A stretch of DNA of 64,000 bases from an uncultured Prevotellaceae bacterium (GTDB lineage: Bacteria; Bacteroidota; Bacteroidia; Bacteroidales; Bacteroidaceae), in assembly GCA_902790625.1 (NCBI GenBank), contig CADASP010000021.1, positions 1-64,000 of the forward strand, written 5' to 3'. Shown in pieces: positions 6,405-15,305 of this stretch (its first letter is position 1; each line of letters starts with the position of its first letter). Position numbers and translations under genes: made by a program. The notes beneath the pieces were generated by a model, which had not been told where the DNA came from, made no database searches, and saw only the letters and a program-made list of their open reading frames with translations.

Positions 6405-8168
6405 TTAGAAGAAGTACCAGTAGAAGCATCCGCACAGGAAGATTACTCCCAGTGTGCCGACGATGTCCCATACTCCCCAGCTTTCACGAATCTGCTTGCG
6501 GTATTCGGGGGTGAAGGTGATGGCATCCACCTGTGCCTTCGAGGGTGCTGGCGTGAAGAACGTCACCACCACCATGAGCAGAATGATGAACACCAGCAGC
6601 CAGCACTCGAATACCAGCCAGTTGGTCTGCCAGAACCAGGCGGTGGCATCCCAGAAGGCACCGTCCATCGCTTTTGTTCCCGTCTCGGTGATTACGTTGG
6701 TGACGAGGCGCAGCATGCCGATGACAAAGCCTCCGATGAGTCCCCATTCGCCGGCTTTCGGGCTGATCTTCTTCGACAGGATGCCCAGGGTGAACACTGC
6801 CACCATGGCGGGAGCCAGCAGCGACTGTATGCCTTGCAGGTAGCTGTAGAGGTTGCCCATGCCGCGCATCACTGGCAGCCAGGCCAGGCCCAGCACGACG
6901 ACGACGACGGTTGCGATGCGGCCGACGAGCACGTAGTGGGCCTCGCTCAACCCTTTCTTCATGGGTTTGTAGAAGTCCTCGGTGAACAGCGTGGCGCAGC
7001 TGTTGAAGAAGGCTGCCAGCGAAGTGACGAGGGCGCAGATGAAGCCGATGGTGACGATGCCTTTCACGCCTGCCGGCAGGATGTTCTTCACCATCATGGC
7101 GAAGGCACCGTCGGTGTCATCCTTGTTGGTGATGTCCATGGTGATGCCGCTCGACGGGTCTTGGGCAAGGGCGATGGCCACCATGCCTGGGATGAGGAAC
7201 ATGAACACGGGCAGCAGCTTGAAGTAGCCGGCAGCGATGGTGCCGCGGCGGGCGCGCTTCATCACCTCGGTGTTGCTTTCGCCCTTCTGCTGACCCAGCA
7301 CACGCTGTACGATGTGCTGGTCGGTGCACCAATACCAGAATCCGATGATGGAGGCTCCGAGGAACACCACGAAGCCGGGATATTCATGGTAGAGGGGGTC
7401 GGGTTTGCCTGATGCGTTGATGTCTTCCCAGTGGAACATGTGGGTGGTGCCGTAGCCGTCGTGCAGTGTGCGGCAGTAGTCCATCATGTTGCTCCATCCC
7501 TCGGCGATGCTGCCACCTCCCAGTGCTGCCAGTCCGAGGAAGAGCACGAGGAACGAGCCGACGATGAGGATGGGGGTCTGAATGGTAGACATGGTCATCA
7601 CGCCCTTCATGCCTCCGATGACGGTGAAGATGGTCGTGATGATGATGAGCCCGAGTGCTCCCACCCAGAAGTTCAGCCCCCAGAGGTAGTTGAAGAAGAT
7701 GCCGCCGGTGAAGGCCGTCACGCTCACCTTCGTCAGGATGTAGGCCACCAGCGTGATGATGCTCAGCCAGGAGCCGGTGCGCTGTGTGTAGCGGAACTTC
7801 AGGAAGTCGGGCATGGTGATGATTTTGCCCATCTTGTTGTTCAGCAGTTGATAGAAGGGCACGAAGAGCCATCCCAGGATGAGAATCATCCATCCCTGCA
7901 TCTCCCAGTGAGCCATTCCCACGCCGTCCTTGGCGCCAGTGCCGGCGAGGCCTACGAGGTGCTCCGAGCCGATGTTGGCTGCGAAGATGGCCATGCCGAT
8001 TACATACCAGGGCTCGCCCTTGCCGAACAGGTAGTCCTGCGAGTCGGCCCCCTGCATTTTCTCCTTGTCTTTCTTGATGGCGCGATACACCAGCCAGATG
8101 ACGCATGCCACGCCTAATGCCAGCACGAGCCAGTCGAACCAAATAAATTCTTTTGCGTTCCAATCCAT
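6405..8168 (-). CDS. sodium:solute symporter, probable L-arabinose transporter
   Basis: This 587-residue integral membrane protein belongs to the SSS (SGLT-like) family. It has about 13-14 hydrophobic segments and the family signature around GSEHLVGLAGTGAKDGV (about residues 67-83), GGMKGVMTMSTIQTPIL (about 184-200) and WYWCTDQHIVQRVLG (about 276-290). These match sugar symporters. It would carry L-arabinose with Na+ across the inner membrane. The gene lies between the aldose epimerase and araR with short spacers. The substrate is inferred from the operon. Confidence 0.9.
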   Translation of the reverse strand: MDWNAKEFIWFDWLVLALGVACVIWLVYRAIKKDKEKMQGADSQDYLFGKGEPWYVIGMAIFAANIGSEHLVGLAGTGAKDGVGMAHWEMQGWMILILGWLFVPFYQLLNNKMGKIITMPDFLKFRYTQRTGSWLSIITLVAYILTKVSVTAFTGGIFFNYLWGLNFWVGALGLIIITTIFTVIGGMKGVMTMSTIQTPILIVGSFLVLFLGLAALGGGSIAEGWSNMMDYCRTLHDGYGTTHMFHWEDINASGKPDPLYHEYPGFVVFLGASIIGFWYWCTDQHIVQRVLGQQKGESNTEVMKRARRGTIAAGYFKLLPVFMFLIPGMVAIALAQDPSSGITMDITNKDDTDGAFAMMVKNILPAGVKGIVTIGFICALVTSLAAFFNSCATLFTEDFYKPMKKGLSEAHYVLVGRIATVVVVVLGLAWLPVMRGMGNLYSYLQGIQSLLAPAMVAVFTLGILSKKISPKAGEWGLIGGFVIGMLRLVTNVITETGTKAMDGAFWDATAWFWQTNWLVFECWLLVFIILLMVVVTFFTPAPSKAQVDAITFTPEYRKQIRESWGVWDIVGTLGVIFLCGCFYWYFF

Positions 8169-8210
8169 GGTTTACAATGACAATTTACGATTATTGATAA
8201 TGTTGTTGAC

Positions 8211-9410
8211 TTATTTCACTGAGAACTTGTAGGCCGCATGGCTGTAGTACTTCTCGCCGGGGTTGAGCACGGGGCTGGGCCACTCGGGATGGTTGGGGCT
8301 GTCGGGATATTTCTGGCTCTCCAGGCAGACGGAGACATACTGAGGATACTTCTTGCCGAGCTTGTGGCGGATGTTAGGCTCGTTGCCGATGCCCTGGAAG
8401 TTGCCGGTGTAGACCTGCACGCCCGGCTCGTTGGTGAACATCTCCATGAAGATGCCGGTCTTGGGGCTGTAGAGGCTGGCGCACACCTGTGTGTCGTCGC
8501 CCTTGGTGTTCAGGCACCAGTTGTGGTCGTAGCCGCCATTGGCATTCTTAATCTGGTCGTACTCGCGGTCCAGTCCGTCGAGGATGACGTGCTCCGTGCG
8601 CAGGTCCATCGGAGTCCCCTCCACGGCCTTCACCTCGCCGGTGGGCATGTACGAGTCGTCGGCCACGGTAAAGTAGTCGGCGTTCACCATCAGCATCTGC
8701 TTCAGTCCGCCTTCTGCTTCCTCAAAGTCGCCAGAGAGGTTGTAGTAGTTGTGGTTGGTCTGGTTGATGATGGTGGGCGCGTCGGTGGTGGCGTTCCATG
8801 CGATGTCGAGGGTGTTGCCGTTCACGATTTTGTAGGTCGTCGTGGCCACCACGTTGCCAGGGAATCCGTTCTCGCCGTCGGCGGCTTCGATGGTCAGGAC
8901 GATGGTGGCGCTGTCGGTCTGCTCAGCCTTGTAGATGCGGTTCATCCATCCCGTGTCGCCACCTCCGTGCAGACAGTGGTTGCGGTCGCCGGGGTGGGTG
9001 TCGTTCTGCTTCAGCTGATACTCCTTGCCGTCGAGTGTGAACTTGCCCAGGTTGATGCGGTTGGCATAGCGTCCCACGCTGCTGCCGTAGTCCGAGGGTG
9101 AGTTCTTCGTGTCCATGTACTGGGCGATGTTGTCGTAGCCCAGCACCACGTCGGTGAGCTTGCCGTCGCGGTCGGGCACCATCAGCGATACCACGCGTGC
9201 GCCATAGTTGGTGATGCACACCTCCATGCCATTGGCGCCTTTCAGGGTGTAGAGCTTCACTGTGTCGGCTCCCACGATGGTGTCAAACTTGGCCGGGTTC
9301 AATCCCGATGCCGTCAGCTGTGGTTCTGCCGGCTGCTGGCCGGTACATGCTGCCAAGGCCAGGGCCATCAAGGCTCCTGCGCCCAGCAATTTTCCTTTGA
9401 AAATTTTCAT
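8211..9410 (-). CDS. aldose 1-epimerase (mutarotase) lipoprotein
   Basis: This 399-residue protein interconverts alpha and beta anomers of aldoses; here the likely substrate is arabinose. Residues 1-21 form a signal ending at lipobox Cys22 (ALAACTG), so the enzyme is probably anchored in the cell envelope, as is common for Bacteroidales mutarotases. The GalM family motifs are present: GRYANRINLGKFTLDG (about 133-148), NQTNHNYYNLSGD with the catalytic His (about 210-222), YDHNWCLN and the C-terminal glutamate-containing region. It is the first gene of the operon, 42 bases before the transporter, downstream of a good promoter. Confidence 0.93.
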   Translation of the reverse strand: MKIFKGKLLGAGALMALALAACTGQQPAEPQLTASGLNPAKFDTIVGADTVKLYTLKGANGMEVCITNYGARVVSLMVPDRDGKLTDVVLGYDNIAQYMDTKNSPSDYGSSVGRYANRINLGKFTLDGKEYQLKQNDTHPGDRNHCLHGGGDTGWMNRIYKAEQTDSATIVLTIEAADGENGFPGNVVATTTYKIVNGNTLDIAWNATTDAPTIINQTNHNYYNLSGDFEEAEGGLKQMLMVNADYFTVADDSYMPTGEVKAVEGTPMDLRTEHVILDGLDREYDQIKNANGGYDHNWCLNTKGDDTQVCASLYSPKTGIFMEMFTNEPGVQVYTGNFQGIGNEPNIRHKLGKKYPQYVSVCLESQKYPDSPNHPEWPSPVLNPGEKYYSHAAYKFSVK

Positions 9411-9460
9411 TTGTTGGTTGTTTTTGGGTAATTATTTAGGTGAGTTTTAGTTTTTGGGTG

Positions 9461-9491
9461 TAAAGTTACACATTATTTTTCATTTGGCCAA
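9461..9491 (-). promoter_or_regulatory. promoter of the arabinose operon, with palindrome
   Basis: On the minus strand TTG (9489-9491), a 20-base spacer and TAACTTTA (9461-9468, consensus TAnnTTTG) precede the epimerase gene by about 50 bases. The -7 element lies inside the palindrome GTGTAA-AG-TTACAC (9458-9471). A palindrome over the -7 box is where a repressor such as AraR would act, but AraR binding is inferred. Confidence 0.6.
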
Positions 9492-9695
9492 AAAATCTGG
9501 CATGTAAAATTGCGGAAGAAAAACTTTTTTGCTGTCAGCCCTGTTTGCGGTGTTGTTTTCTGGCGGATGGTGATGGTAAAACAATGATTTGGGGCGGGGA
9601 TGGTGAATGCAAACGCGCGCCGCGCTCGACATCTGGCGGGGAATACCCCGTCCACCCAACCGCTGCGCATTGGGGCCTCATGCCCCAGATGCAAA

Positions 9696-9727
9696 AATCC
9701 CCCACAGCCGTCAGACTGCGGGGGATT
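9696..9727 (-). terminator. intrinsic terminator of the secreted protein gene
   Basis: AATCCCCCACAG (9696-9707) pairs with CTGCGGGGGATT (9716-9727), with one mismatch. On the minus strand it follows the stop of the 9750-11882 gene and ends in a short T run. It lies in the 339-base gap between two minus-strand transcripts. The rest of that gap (9492-9695) shows no gene. Confidence 0.75.
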
Positions 9728-9749
9728 GATTGTGGGCTTTGCATTCCGT

Positions 9750-11882
9750 TCACTTCACCACGACCACCTTGCCGTTTTGGATGTATAGTCCCTTTGTGGG
9801 GTTGGTGGTGCGCTGGCCGTTGATGGTGTACCACACATCCCTCTGGCCGTTGGCGGTGGTTTGCAGGTCGGTGATGCCTGTGGTCACCTCTTTCTCTTCT
9901 GGCTCATTGGTCAGCAGGTAAAGCTGTCCGCCATAGAATGGATTGCAAGTGCCAATATAAAGCCCTTCCTCGGTGGCGAGGAACGAGGGGCAACCGTAGT
10001 TGTAGCGGTCGTTGAAGCCATTGCGGGTGATGACCTCATACGCCTCGCCGTCGGAGGTGCGGAAGAGGTCGAAGCCCCATTCGTTGCTGCTCACCAGACG
10101 GTTGATGTAGAGATACTTCTGTATGCCTTCCATGTCAATCTTGCTATAGAGGTCCGATAAGGTGTCCTGCAATTTCGACATCATTTGCCGGATGAAGTCC
10201 TCCAGTCCTGCCTCTTCGCCTTCCTGATCGTCGTCATCGGAAGAAATAGCATCCATTATCATTTGCATGATGGCGTCCTTGGAAGTGGCTGCCATGCTTT
10301 GGAGGTCGGCGAGCAGTTGCTCAATGTTGATGATGGTCTGCACGTTTTCATCGTCAATGGGTACGGTCTCGACGTAGTTCTCCAGAAATGATTTCAGCAT
10401 CTCCAGCATCGAGCGCAGCGTGTCGGCCAGCTCCTCTCCCTTTGCCTGGAGCAGTATCTGGATGACCGACTTGATATAGGCCAGTTTTGTGAGCCGCTCC
10501 TCCATCGACATCTTCAGGAAGCTGCCGTTGGTGAGCTGTGTCAGATAGTTGTAGAAGATGCCGGCGTCCATGGTGGCGATGTAAAGCTGTCCGTCGTACT
10601 CGCCCATTCGCCAGATGTACTCGTTGGTGGTTCCTTCGGTGAGAGCCGTGAAATTCGTCAGCTCTTCAAACTTTCCCGTCTCGTCGTTCAGGCGCCACAC
10701 TTTCTGCGGGTTCTGTAGCGAGTTGTACATATAATCCAGATAGTCGCTGGCTTTGACGTCTTGTCCGGCCAGCTTCTGCATCATGCCGGCAAAGGCAGCA
10801 GCCTCGCCGCCGAAGGCATGGTCGAAGTTATAGGCATAGAGCTGTCCGTTGTACTCATATACCGAGCCAATGAGCGAGCGCATGGTGCCAACCTCTCCCC
10901 CCTCAACATCGCTCAGGCCAGGGTTGTTGATGCCGTTGGTGGTTCCTGCCACCTCCTGCCAATACCAGCCATACTCGTTGGCCGTCTCGTCGGCGGCTGC
11001 GGGGTGTCCCTTGTAGATGACGAAGCCAGCATGTGTGGGGGCTGTGGCATAGATGTAGCCGTTGTGCGTAGCCAGTTCCCAGATGGGGGCACCGGCCCAG
11101 CTGGTGTGGATGGGGTCGAAGGCCGTCTGGCCAAAGTCGCGGTAGTCGGCCACGCGGTCCCACACGGTGTCGTCGTCGTTGCTCTTGCGCAGCACCGCCA
11201 TCTTGGCCACCACGCCTTCGTCGCCCGGCGCGATGACCTCGCGGTCGTCGGCACCGGCAAAGAACAGATGCCCGTCGTACTCACAGTTGGCACGCAGCGA
11301 GACGCTGCCCATGGTCTCAAAAACCTTGGTGAAGTTGCCGTCCTGGTCGAGCTTCAGGATGTACTGGCTGACGCTGGGGTCGTAGGAGTACGACCCGAAA
11401 TAGATGTCGTCGCCGTAGGTGACGGCCATGCGGTAGTACACCCTGCTCTCGCCTGTGTAGGCCACGCGGAACTCACCCGTCTGGCGGTTGTAACAGATGA
11501 TGTTGGCACCCTCGTTGGCATCGTTGCGGGGGATGTCGCCATTGGTCACGGCGTCAATGATGGCCCAGAAGTTGTCGAGGCTCATACCGCTGGCCGTGAA
11601 CGACGGGGCATACATGTTGACCAGCGCGCTGGCAATGTTGCGCGTGGTGGCGATGTAGATTTCGTCGCCACGCATGGCCATTCGCCATGTGTAGCTGTTC
11701 TCACGGTCGCCTCCAGACATCAAACCGTCCACTTGGCGCTCTCCTCGGTCGGGGTTCGAGATTTTCGTCACCGTGTAATTCTTGCTCTCTTCAGTGTTGG
11801 CCGTTTGCGCCGATGCACTTGTGGCGCTGCAGATAAGGGCTACAGCCATCATCCATTGTGTAAAATGATTCATTATCTTCAT
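9750..11882 (-). CDS. large secreted protein of unknown function with C-terminal sorting tail
   Basis: This 710-residue protein has a signal peptide (residues 1-26, ending SASAQ; a second ATG lies three codons in). Repeated short aromatic strand motifs such as YTWRMAMRGDEIYIAT, RMAVTYGDDIYFGSY, NGYIYATAP and MGEYDGQLYIATMDAG suggest a beta-propeller-like fold over most of its length. A helical, acidic insert lies at about 430-570 (ISSDDDDQEGEEAG). The last 45 residues (GITDL then WYTINGQRTTNPTKGLYIQNGKVVVVK) are a Bacteroidetes-type C-terminal tail, often linked to type IX or related surface sorting. It is transcribed alone. The biological role is unknown. Confidence 0.8.
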   Translation of the reverse strand: MKIMNHFTQWMMAVALICSATSASAQTANTEESKNYTVTKISNPDRGERQVDGLMSGGDRENSYTWRMAMRGDEIYIATTRNIASALVNMYAPSFTASGMSLDNFWAIIDAVTNGDIPRNDANEGANIICYNRQTGEFRVAYTGESRVYYRMAVTYGDDIYFGSYSYDPSVSQYILKLDQDGNFTKVFETMGSVSLRANCEYDGHLFFAGADDREVIAPGDEGVVAKMAVLRKSNDDDTVWDRVADYRDFGQTAFDPIHTSWAGAPIWELATHNGYIYATAPTHAGFVIYKGHPAAADETANEYGWYWQEVAGTTNGINNPGLSDVEGGEVGTMRSLIGSVYEYNGQLYAYNFDHAFGGEAAAFAGMMQKLAGQDVKASDYLDYMYNSLQNPQKVWRLNDETGKFEELTNFTALTEGTTNEYIWRMGEYDGQLYIATMDAGIFYNYLTQLTNGSFLKMSMEERLTKLAYIKSVIQILLQAKGEELADTLRSMLEMLKSFLENYVETVPIDDENVQTIINIEQLLADLQSMAATSKDAIMQMIMDAISSDDDDQEGEEAGLEDFIRQMMSKLQDTLSDLYSKIDMEGIQKYLYINRLVSSNEWGFDLFRTSDGEAYEVITRNGFNDRYNYGCPSFLATEEGLYIGTCNPFYGGQLYLLTNEPEEKEVTTGITDLQTTANGQRDVWYTINGQRTTNPTKGLYIQNGKVVVVK

Positions 11883-11954
11883 TGTTTTAATTTAGTTCTT
11901 GGTTCTTTCATGGAGAGAAGCGCACAAATCGTACCTGAGTGCGCGTAACGAGTG

Positions 11955-11985
11955 CAAAGGTACGAAAAAAAAAGGTCAATTGCAA
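11955..11985 (-). promoter_or_regulatory. promoter for the large secreted protein
   Basis: On the minus strand TTG (11983-11985), a 20-base spacer and TACCTTTG (11955-11962) match the Bacteroidetes consensus. It lies about 70 bases before the ATG at 11882. It overlaps the upstream part of the divergent glycosyltransferase promoter. Confidence 0.7.
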
Positions 11986-12006
11986 ATGTTTATTAAATTT
12001 TATTTG

Positions 12007-12014
12007 TACCTTTG
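12007..12014 (+). promoter_or_regulatory. promoter -7 element for the GT2 gene
   Basis: TACCTTTG lies at 12007-12014, only 8 bases before the ATG at 12023. A TTG at 11980 gives a slightly long 24-base spacer. Transcription would start close to the ATG, so the mRNA is probably leaderless or nearly so. Confidence 0.65.
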
Positions 12015-12022
12015 CAGCCCCA

Positions 12023-12940
12023 ATGAAGATTGCAGCCATTCTCACCGTTTACAATCGCAAGCAGAAGACGCTCTCCTGCCTGCAGCATTTGTTCAGCGCC
12101 GTGCAAGCCTACAACCGCACGGCCGAGGATGCCGTGGCACTGACGGTGTTTCTCACCGACGACGGTTGTAGCGATGGCACGGCGGATGCCGTGAGGGCGA
12201 CGTTTGCCGATGCCGACATCCGCATTTTGCAGGGCAACGGTCAGCTGTTCTGGGCGGGAGGCATGCGCTTTGCATGGCAAGCCGCCATCAGCGAGGGCAC
12301 CCCTTGGGACTATTTCCTACTACTCAACGACGACACCAACGTGGCCGACAACGTGTTCGGCCAACTATTAGCGGCCGACCGCCACGGGGCCACCGTCAGT
12401 GGGTGCCATGGTCTCTCGTCGGGCTTCACCTGCGAACCCGGTCATCCCGATGTCATTTCCTACGGAGGCCTGAACTTCGTCAACAAGACGCGTGGCCGTC
12501 AGGTGCTGTTGCAGCCCAACGGTAGGCCGCAGCACATCGACCTGAGCCATGCCAACATCCTGCTGGTGCATGCCCAGGCCGTGCAGCGCATAGGCATCTT
12601 TCACGAGGGGTTCCAGCATGGCTGTGCCGACATGGACTACAGCATGATGGCCCACCGCCATGGGCTGCCTGTGTTCTCCACCGCCACCGTTTGTGGCGAG
12701 TGCGAGTGCGACCACGGCACCAGCCGCGACGAGATAGACCAGCTGGCCCAGATGACGCTGGCCGAGCGCCGCCGCTACGTCAGTTCGCCCACCCATAGCG
12801 ACCGCGACTATCTGCTCTTTGTCAAGCGCAACATGCCCCTGCGCTATCCTGTGGCTTTGGTGCTCAGGGGCATGCGTCTGCGCTTCCCCCGTCTCTATCG
12901 TTCCATCACCCATTTCCGTGGGGTCTACAAATCGAGGTAA
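12023..12940 (+). CDS. family 2 glycosyltransferase
   Basis: The protein has 305 residues from ATG 12023; the frame is open further upstream, but that part overlaps the promoter. The N-terminus KIAAILTVYNR is a GT-A nucleotide-binding start. TDDGCSDGT (about residues 45-53) and the DxD-like LLNDDTN (about 98-104) are donor/metal-binding motifs, and NGQLFWAGGMRFAW is typical of rhamnosyltransferase-like GT2 enzymes. The region near 210 (ADMDYSMMAHRHG) carries the acceptor-side ED/DMD motif. It is cytoplasmic or membrane-associated and probably adds a sugar to a surface polysaccharide; wecB and a GT4 follow on the same strand. Confidence 0.9.
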   Translation: MKIAAILTVYNRKQKTLSCLQHLFSAVQAYNRTAEDAVALTVFLTDDGCSDGTADAVRATFADADIRILQGNGQLFWAGGMRFAWQAAISEGTPWDYFLLLNDDTNVADNVFGQLLAADRHGATVSGCHGLSSGFTCEPGHPDVISYGGLNFVNKTRGRQVLLQPNGRPQHIDLSHANILLVHAQAVQRIGIFHEGFQHGCADMDYSMMAHRHGLPVFSTATVCGECECDHGTSRDEIDQLAQMTLAERRRYVSSPTHSDRDYLLFVKRNMPLRYPVALVLRGMRLRFPRLYRSITHFRGVYKSR

Positions 12941-13048
12941 CTGCCTTTTCCTGCACGCTTTCCGCCATCTCAATTACATGCTGGAATGGGCAGGTGGCAC
13001 CTGCCAAAATTTTGGTAACGACTTTTTGAAAAAAGTTAACGACTTTTG

Positions 13049-13072
13049 AAAAAATCTCGTACGAGATTTTTT
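13049..13072. terminator. 24-bp perfect palindrome with A/T flanks
   Basis: AAAAAATCTCGT and its complement meet at 13060/13061, forming a hairpin with A and T tracts on both sides. It is probably the terminator of the GT2 gene. The 327-base gap 12941-13267 otherwise holds two GACTTTTTGAAAAAA-like direct repeats (near 13019 and 13041) and CCCAT/ACTCCCATAACTCCC short repeats near 13220-13260, and no gene. Confidence 0.75.
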
Positions 13073-13267
13073 AGCAGGTCGATAATGGGTTAAACTAACA
13101 GCTGAATATCGCGAAAAAACGGGCCAAAGAAGTGGAGAAAACAATATCGAAATGTGATTTTTTGCTAAATGTTTTAGCATGAAGCGCGCTTTTTGGATAA
13201 AAAGGAGTAATTTTGTCCATCCATTCCCATCATTCTCATAACTCCCATAACTCCCATCTTTCCTACC

Positions 13268-13933
13268 ATGCCCACCGATAACAGCAGCTTCCTCACCCCG
13301 AAAGGCGACTACAAAAACCTCATCGCCTTTCAGAAGGCAGAGTGCATTTACGATATCACCTGCTATTTTCTGGAGCATTACCTACCGAAGATTGGCGACC
13401 GCACCGTTGACCAGATGAAGCAGGCCGCCCGTTCGGGCAAGCAGAACATCGCCGAGGGCAATGAAACGGGTACCACCTCGATGGAGGCTTGCATCAAGCT
13501 TGTCAATGTTGCAAAGGCGAGTCTGAAGGAGTTGCAGGAGGATTACGAGGACTACCTGCGCAACCACGGAAATCGGCTGTGGGACGTGAATAGCGAGCAG
13601 TGCCGCAACGCGCGCCTCTGGTGTCGCCAGCATTCAAAGACCGAGGACTATCAGCGTGTGTGCCAGCTGCGCGACGACATCACGCTCGCCAATATCGCAC
13701 TCGTCCTTATCCATCAGACCGACTTTCTGCTAAAGAAGCTCTTGGAGAAGTTCAAGGCAGACTTCCTCACCAACGGCGGCATCAAGGAACAGATGTCAGC
13801 TGCGCGTCGCAATTGGCGCGAGGAGCACGGGATGGGTTATCTTAATGGGAGAAATGGGAATTATGGGAATAACGGGAACAATGGCCAAGCCAATGGAATC
13901 CCGCAACCAACAACCTATTACCCAAAGAAATAG
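13268..13933 (+). CDS. four-helix-bundle protein with suffix domain
   Basis: This 221-residue protein resembles the 23S-rRNA-intervening-sequence/four-helix-bundle family. It has the N-terminal [23 protein letters not shown], an [20 protein letters not shown] segment (about 40-60) and the long helix ending [10 protein letters not shown] (about 78-98). A C-terminal suffix follows, as in the family variant described as four helix bundle suffix domain. The tail ([18 protein letters not shown], near 192-211) is encoded by AATGGGAATTATGGG-type repeats. Its function is unknown; related proteins are frequently found beside polysaccharide genes in Bacteroidetes, as here. Confidence 0.8.
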   Translation: MPTDNSSFLTPKGDYKNLIAFQKAECIYDITCYFLEHYLPKIGDRTVDQMKQAARSGKQNIAEGNETGTTSMEACIKLVNVAKASLKELQEDYEDYLRNHGNRLWDVNSEQCRNARLWCRQHSKTEDYQRVCQLRDDITLANIALVLIHQTDFLLKKLLEKFKADFLTNGGIKEQMSAARRNWREEHGMGYLNGRNGNYGNNGNNGQANGIPQPTTYYPKK

Positions 13934-14012
13934 CTTATAGCAAACAGGACCAGAGAATAGACCATCGTAGTCCTCATCGTGTTCGCTTTCTGCGAAAAAA
14001 AGAGGGCATTCC

Positions 14013-14043
14013 TTGTGATTCTCGTTCTTTTTCATTACCTTTG
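14013..14043 (+). promoter_or_regulatory. promoter of wecB
   Basis: TTG (14013-14015), a 20-base spacer and TACCTTTG (14036-14043) match the Bacteroidetes consensus. The ATG of wecB is at 14065, giving a short leader. Confidence 0.75.
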
Positions 14044-14064
14044 CCGCCAAATTACGAAGAAACG

Positions 14065-15216
14065 ATGAAGAAGATACTCTTGGTTTTTGGCACCCGCCCC
14101 GAGGCCATCAAGATGGCACCGCTGGTGAAAGCCCTGCAAAAAGAGACCGACAGCTTCTGCACCAAGGTGTGCGTCACCGGACAGCACCGCGAGATGCTCG
14201 ACCAGGTGCTGAAGATATTCGACATACATCCCGACTACGACCTGAACATCATGAAGCCGGGACAAGACCTCTACGACATCACCAGTCGTGTGCTGCTCGG
14301 CATGCGCCAGGTGCTCGACGAGTGCCAGCCCGACGTGGTGCTGGTGCACGGCGACACCACCACCTCGACGGCTGCCGCCTTGGCCGCTTTCTACAAGCAG
14401 ATACCCGTAGGTCATGTAGAGGCGGGGCTGCGCACCTATAACATCCATAGTCCGTGGCCAGAAGAGATGAACCGCCAGATCACCGACCGCATGGCCGTCT
14501 ATGCCTTTGCTCCCACCGAGCTGAGCCGTCGCAACCTGCTGCAAGAGCATGTGGATGAAAAGCTTATCACGGTGACGGGCAACACGGTGATTGACGCACT
14601 CTACTGGGTGGTGGACAAGATAGACGGCGACCCGCAGCTGCAGATGCAACTGCACGGGCAGTTGCACAAGGCGGGCTACGATGTAGACCGGCTCAAGGAG
14701 GGCCGCCGACTGGTGCTCATCACCGGCCATCGCAGGGAGAACTTCGGCGAGGGTTTCATCAGCATGTGCACCGCCATCCGCGATCTTACCAAGAAATACC
14801 CCAATGTGGACTTTGTGTATCCCATGCACCTCAACCCCAACGTGCGCCGCCCCATTCACCAGGTTTTTGGCGAGCAGCTCGATGGGCTGGGCAACATGTT
14901 CTTCATAGAACCCTTAGAGTACCTGAGCTTCGTGCTGCTGATGAAGCTGTCGGCCATCGTGCTCACCGACAGTGGCGGCATACAGGAAGAGGCCCCCGGA
15001 CTGGGCAAGCCTGTGCTGGTGATGCGCGACACCACCGAGCGCCCCGAGGCCGTGGAGGCTGGCACGGTGCGACTGGTGGGCACCGACCACGACCGCATCG
15101 TGGACAGCGTGTCGCTGCTGCTCAGCAATGACGAGGCCTACGCCCAGATGAGCCATGCCGTGAACCCCTACGGCGATGGCAAGGCATGTGAGAGAATCGT
15201 CAAAGCACTGAAATGA
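14065..15216 (+). CDS. wecB: UDP-N-acetylglucosamine 2-epimerase (non-hydrolysing)
   Basis: This enzyme makes UDP-ManNAc from UDP-GlcNAc for surface polysaccharide synthesis in the cytoplasm. The 383 residues match the family (about 370-390). The start is ATG 14065 ([21 protein letters not shown]); upstream codons overlap the promoter. Further motifs are [15 protein letters not shown] (about 33-47), [18 protein letters not shown] (about 92-109), [10 protein letters not shown] (about 118-127), [24 protein letters not shown] (about 220-230) and the nucleotide-binding [20 protein letters not shown] (about 303-322). It is followed 90 bases later by a GT4 gene, consistent with a glycan locus. Confidence 0.95.
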   Translation: MKKILLVFGTRPEAIKMAPLVKALQKETDSFCTKVCVTGQHREMLDQVLKIFDIHPDYDLNIMKPGQDLYDITSRVLLGMRQVLDECQPDVVLVHGDTTTSTAAALAAFYKQIPVGHVEAGLRTYNIHSPWPEEMNRQITDRMAVYAFAPTELSRRNLLQEHVDEKLITVTGNTVIDALYWVVDKIDGDPQLQMQLHGQLHKAGYDVDRLKEGRRLVLITGHRRENFGEGFISMCTAIRDLTKKYPNVDFVYPMHLNPNVRRPIHQVFGEQLDGLGNMFFIEPLEYLSFVLLMKLSAIVLTDSGGIQEEAPGLGKPVLVMRDTTERPEAVEAGTVRLVGTDHDRIVDSVSLLLSNDEAYAQMSHAVNPYGDGKACERIVKALK

Positions 15217-15305
15217 ACAAGACCTTCCACAGCATACACGGAATAATTAATACTGAGTATTCTGCGTATTCTGCGGACGACAAAGCCAAATAGGAACATT
15301 GCAGC

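Noticed and set aside
6400..6471. N-terminal extension of araR with a hydrophobic stretch
   Set aside because: It overlaps the end of the symporter gene; the family begins at MTYYSEH and has no membrane segment.
11939..12022. N-terminal extension of the GT2 gene
   Set aside because: These codons overlap the TACCTTTG promoter, and the Rossmann strand KIAAILTVYN begins directly at ATG 12023.
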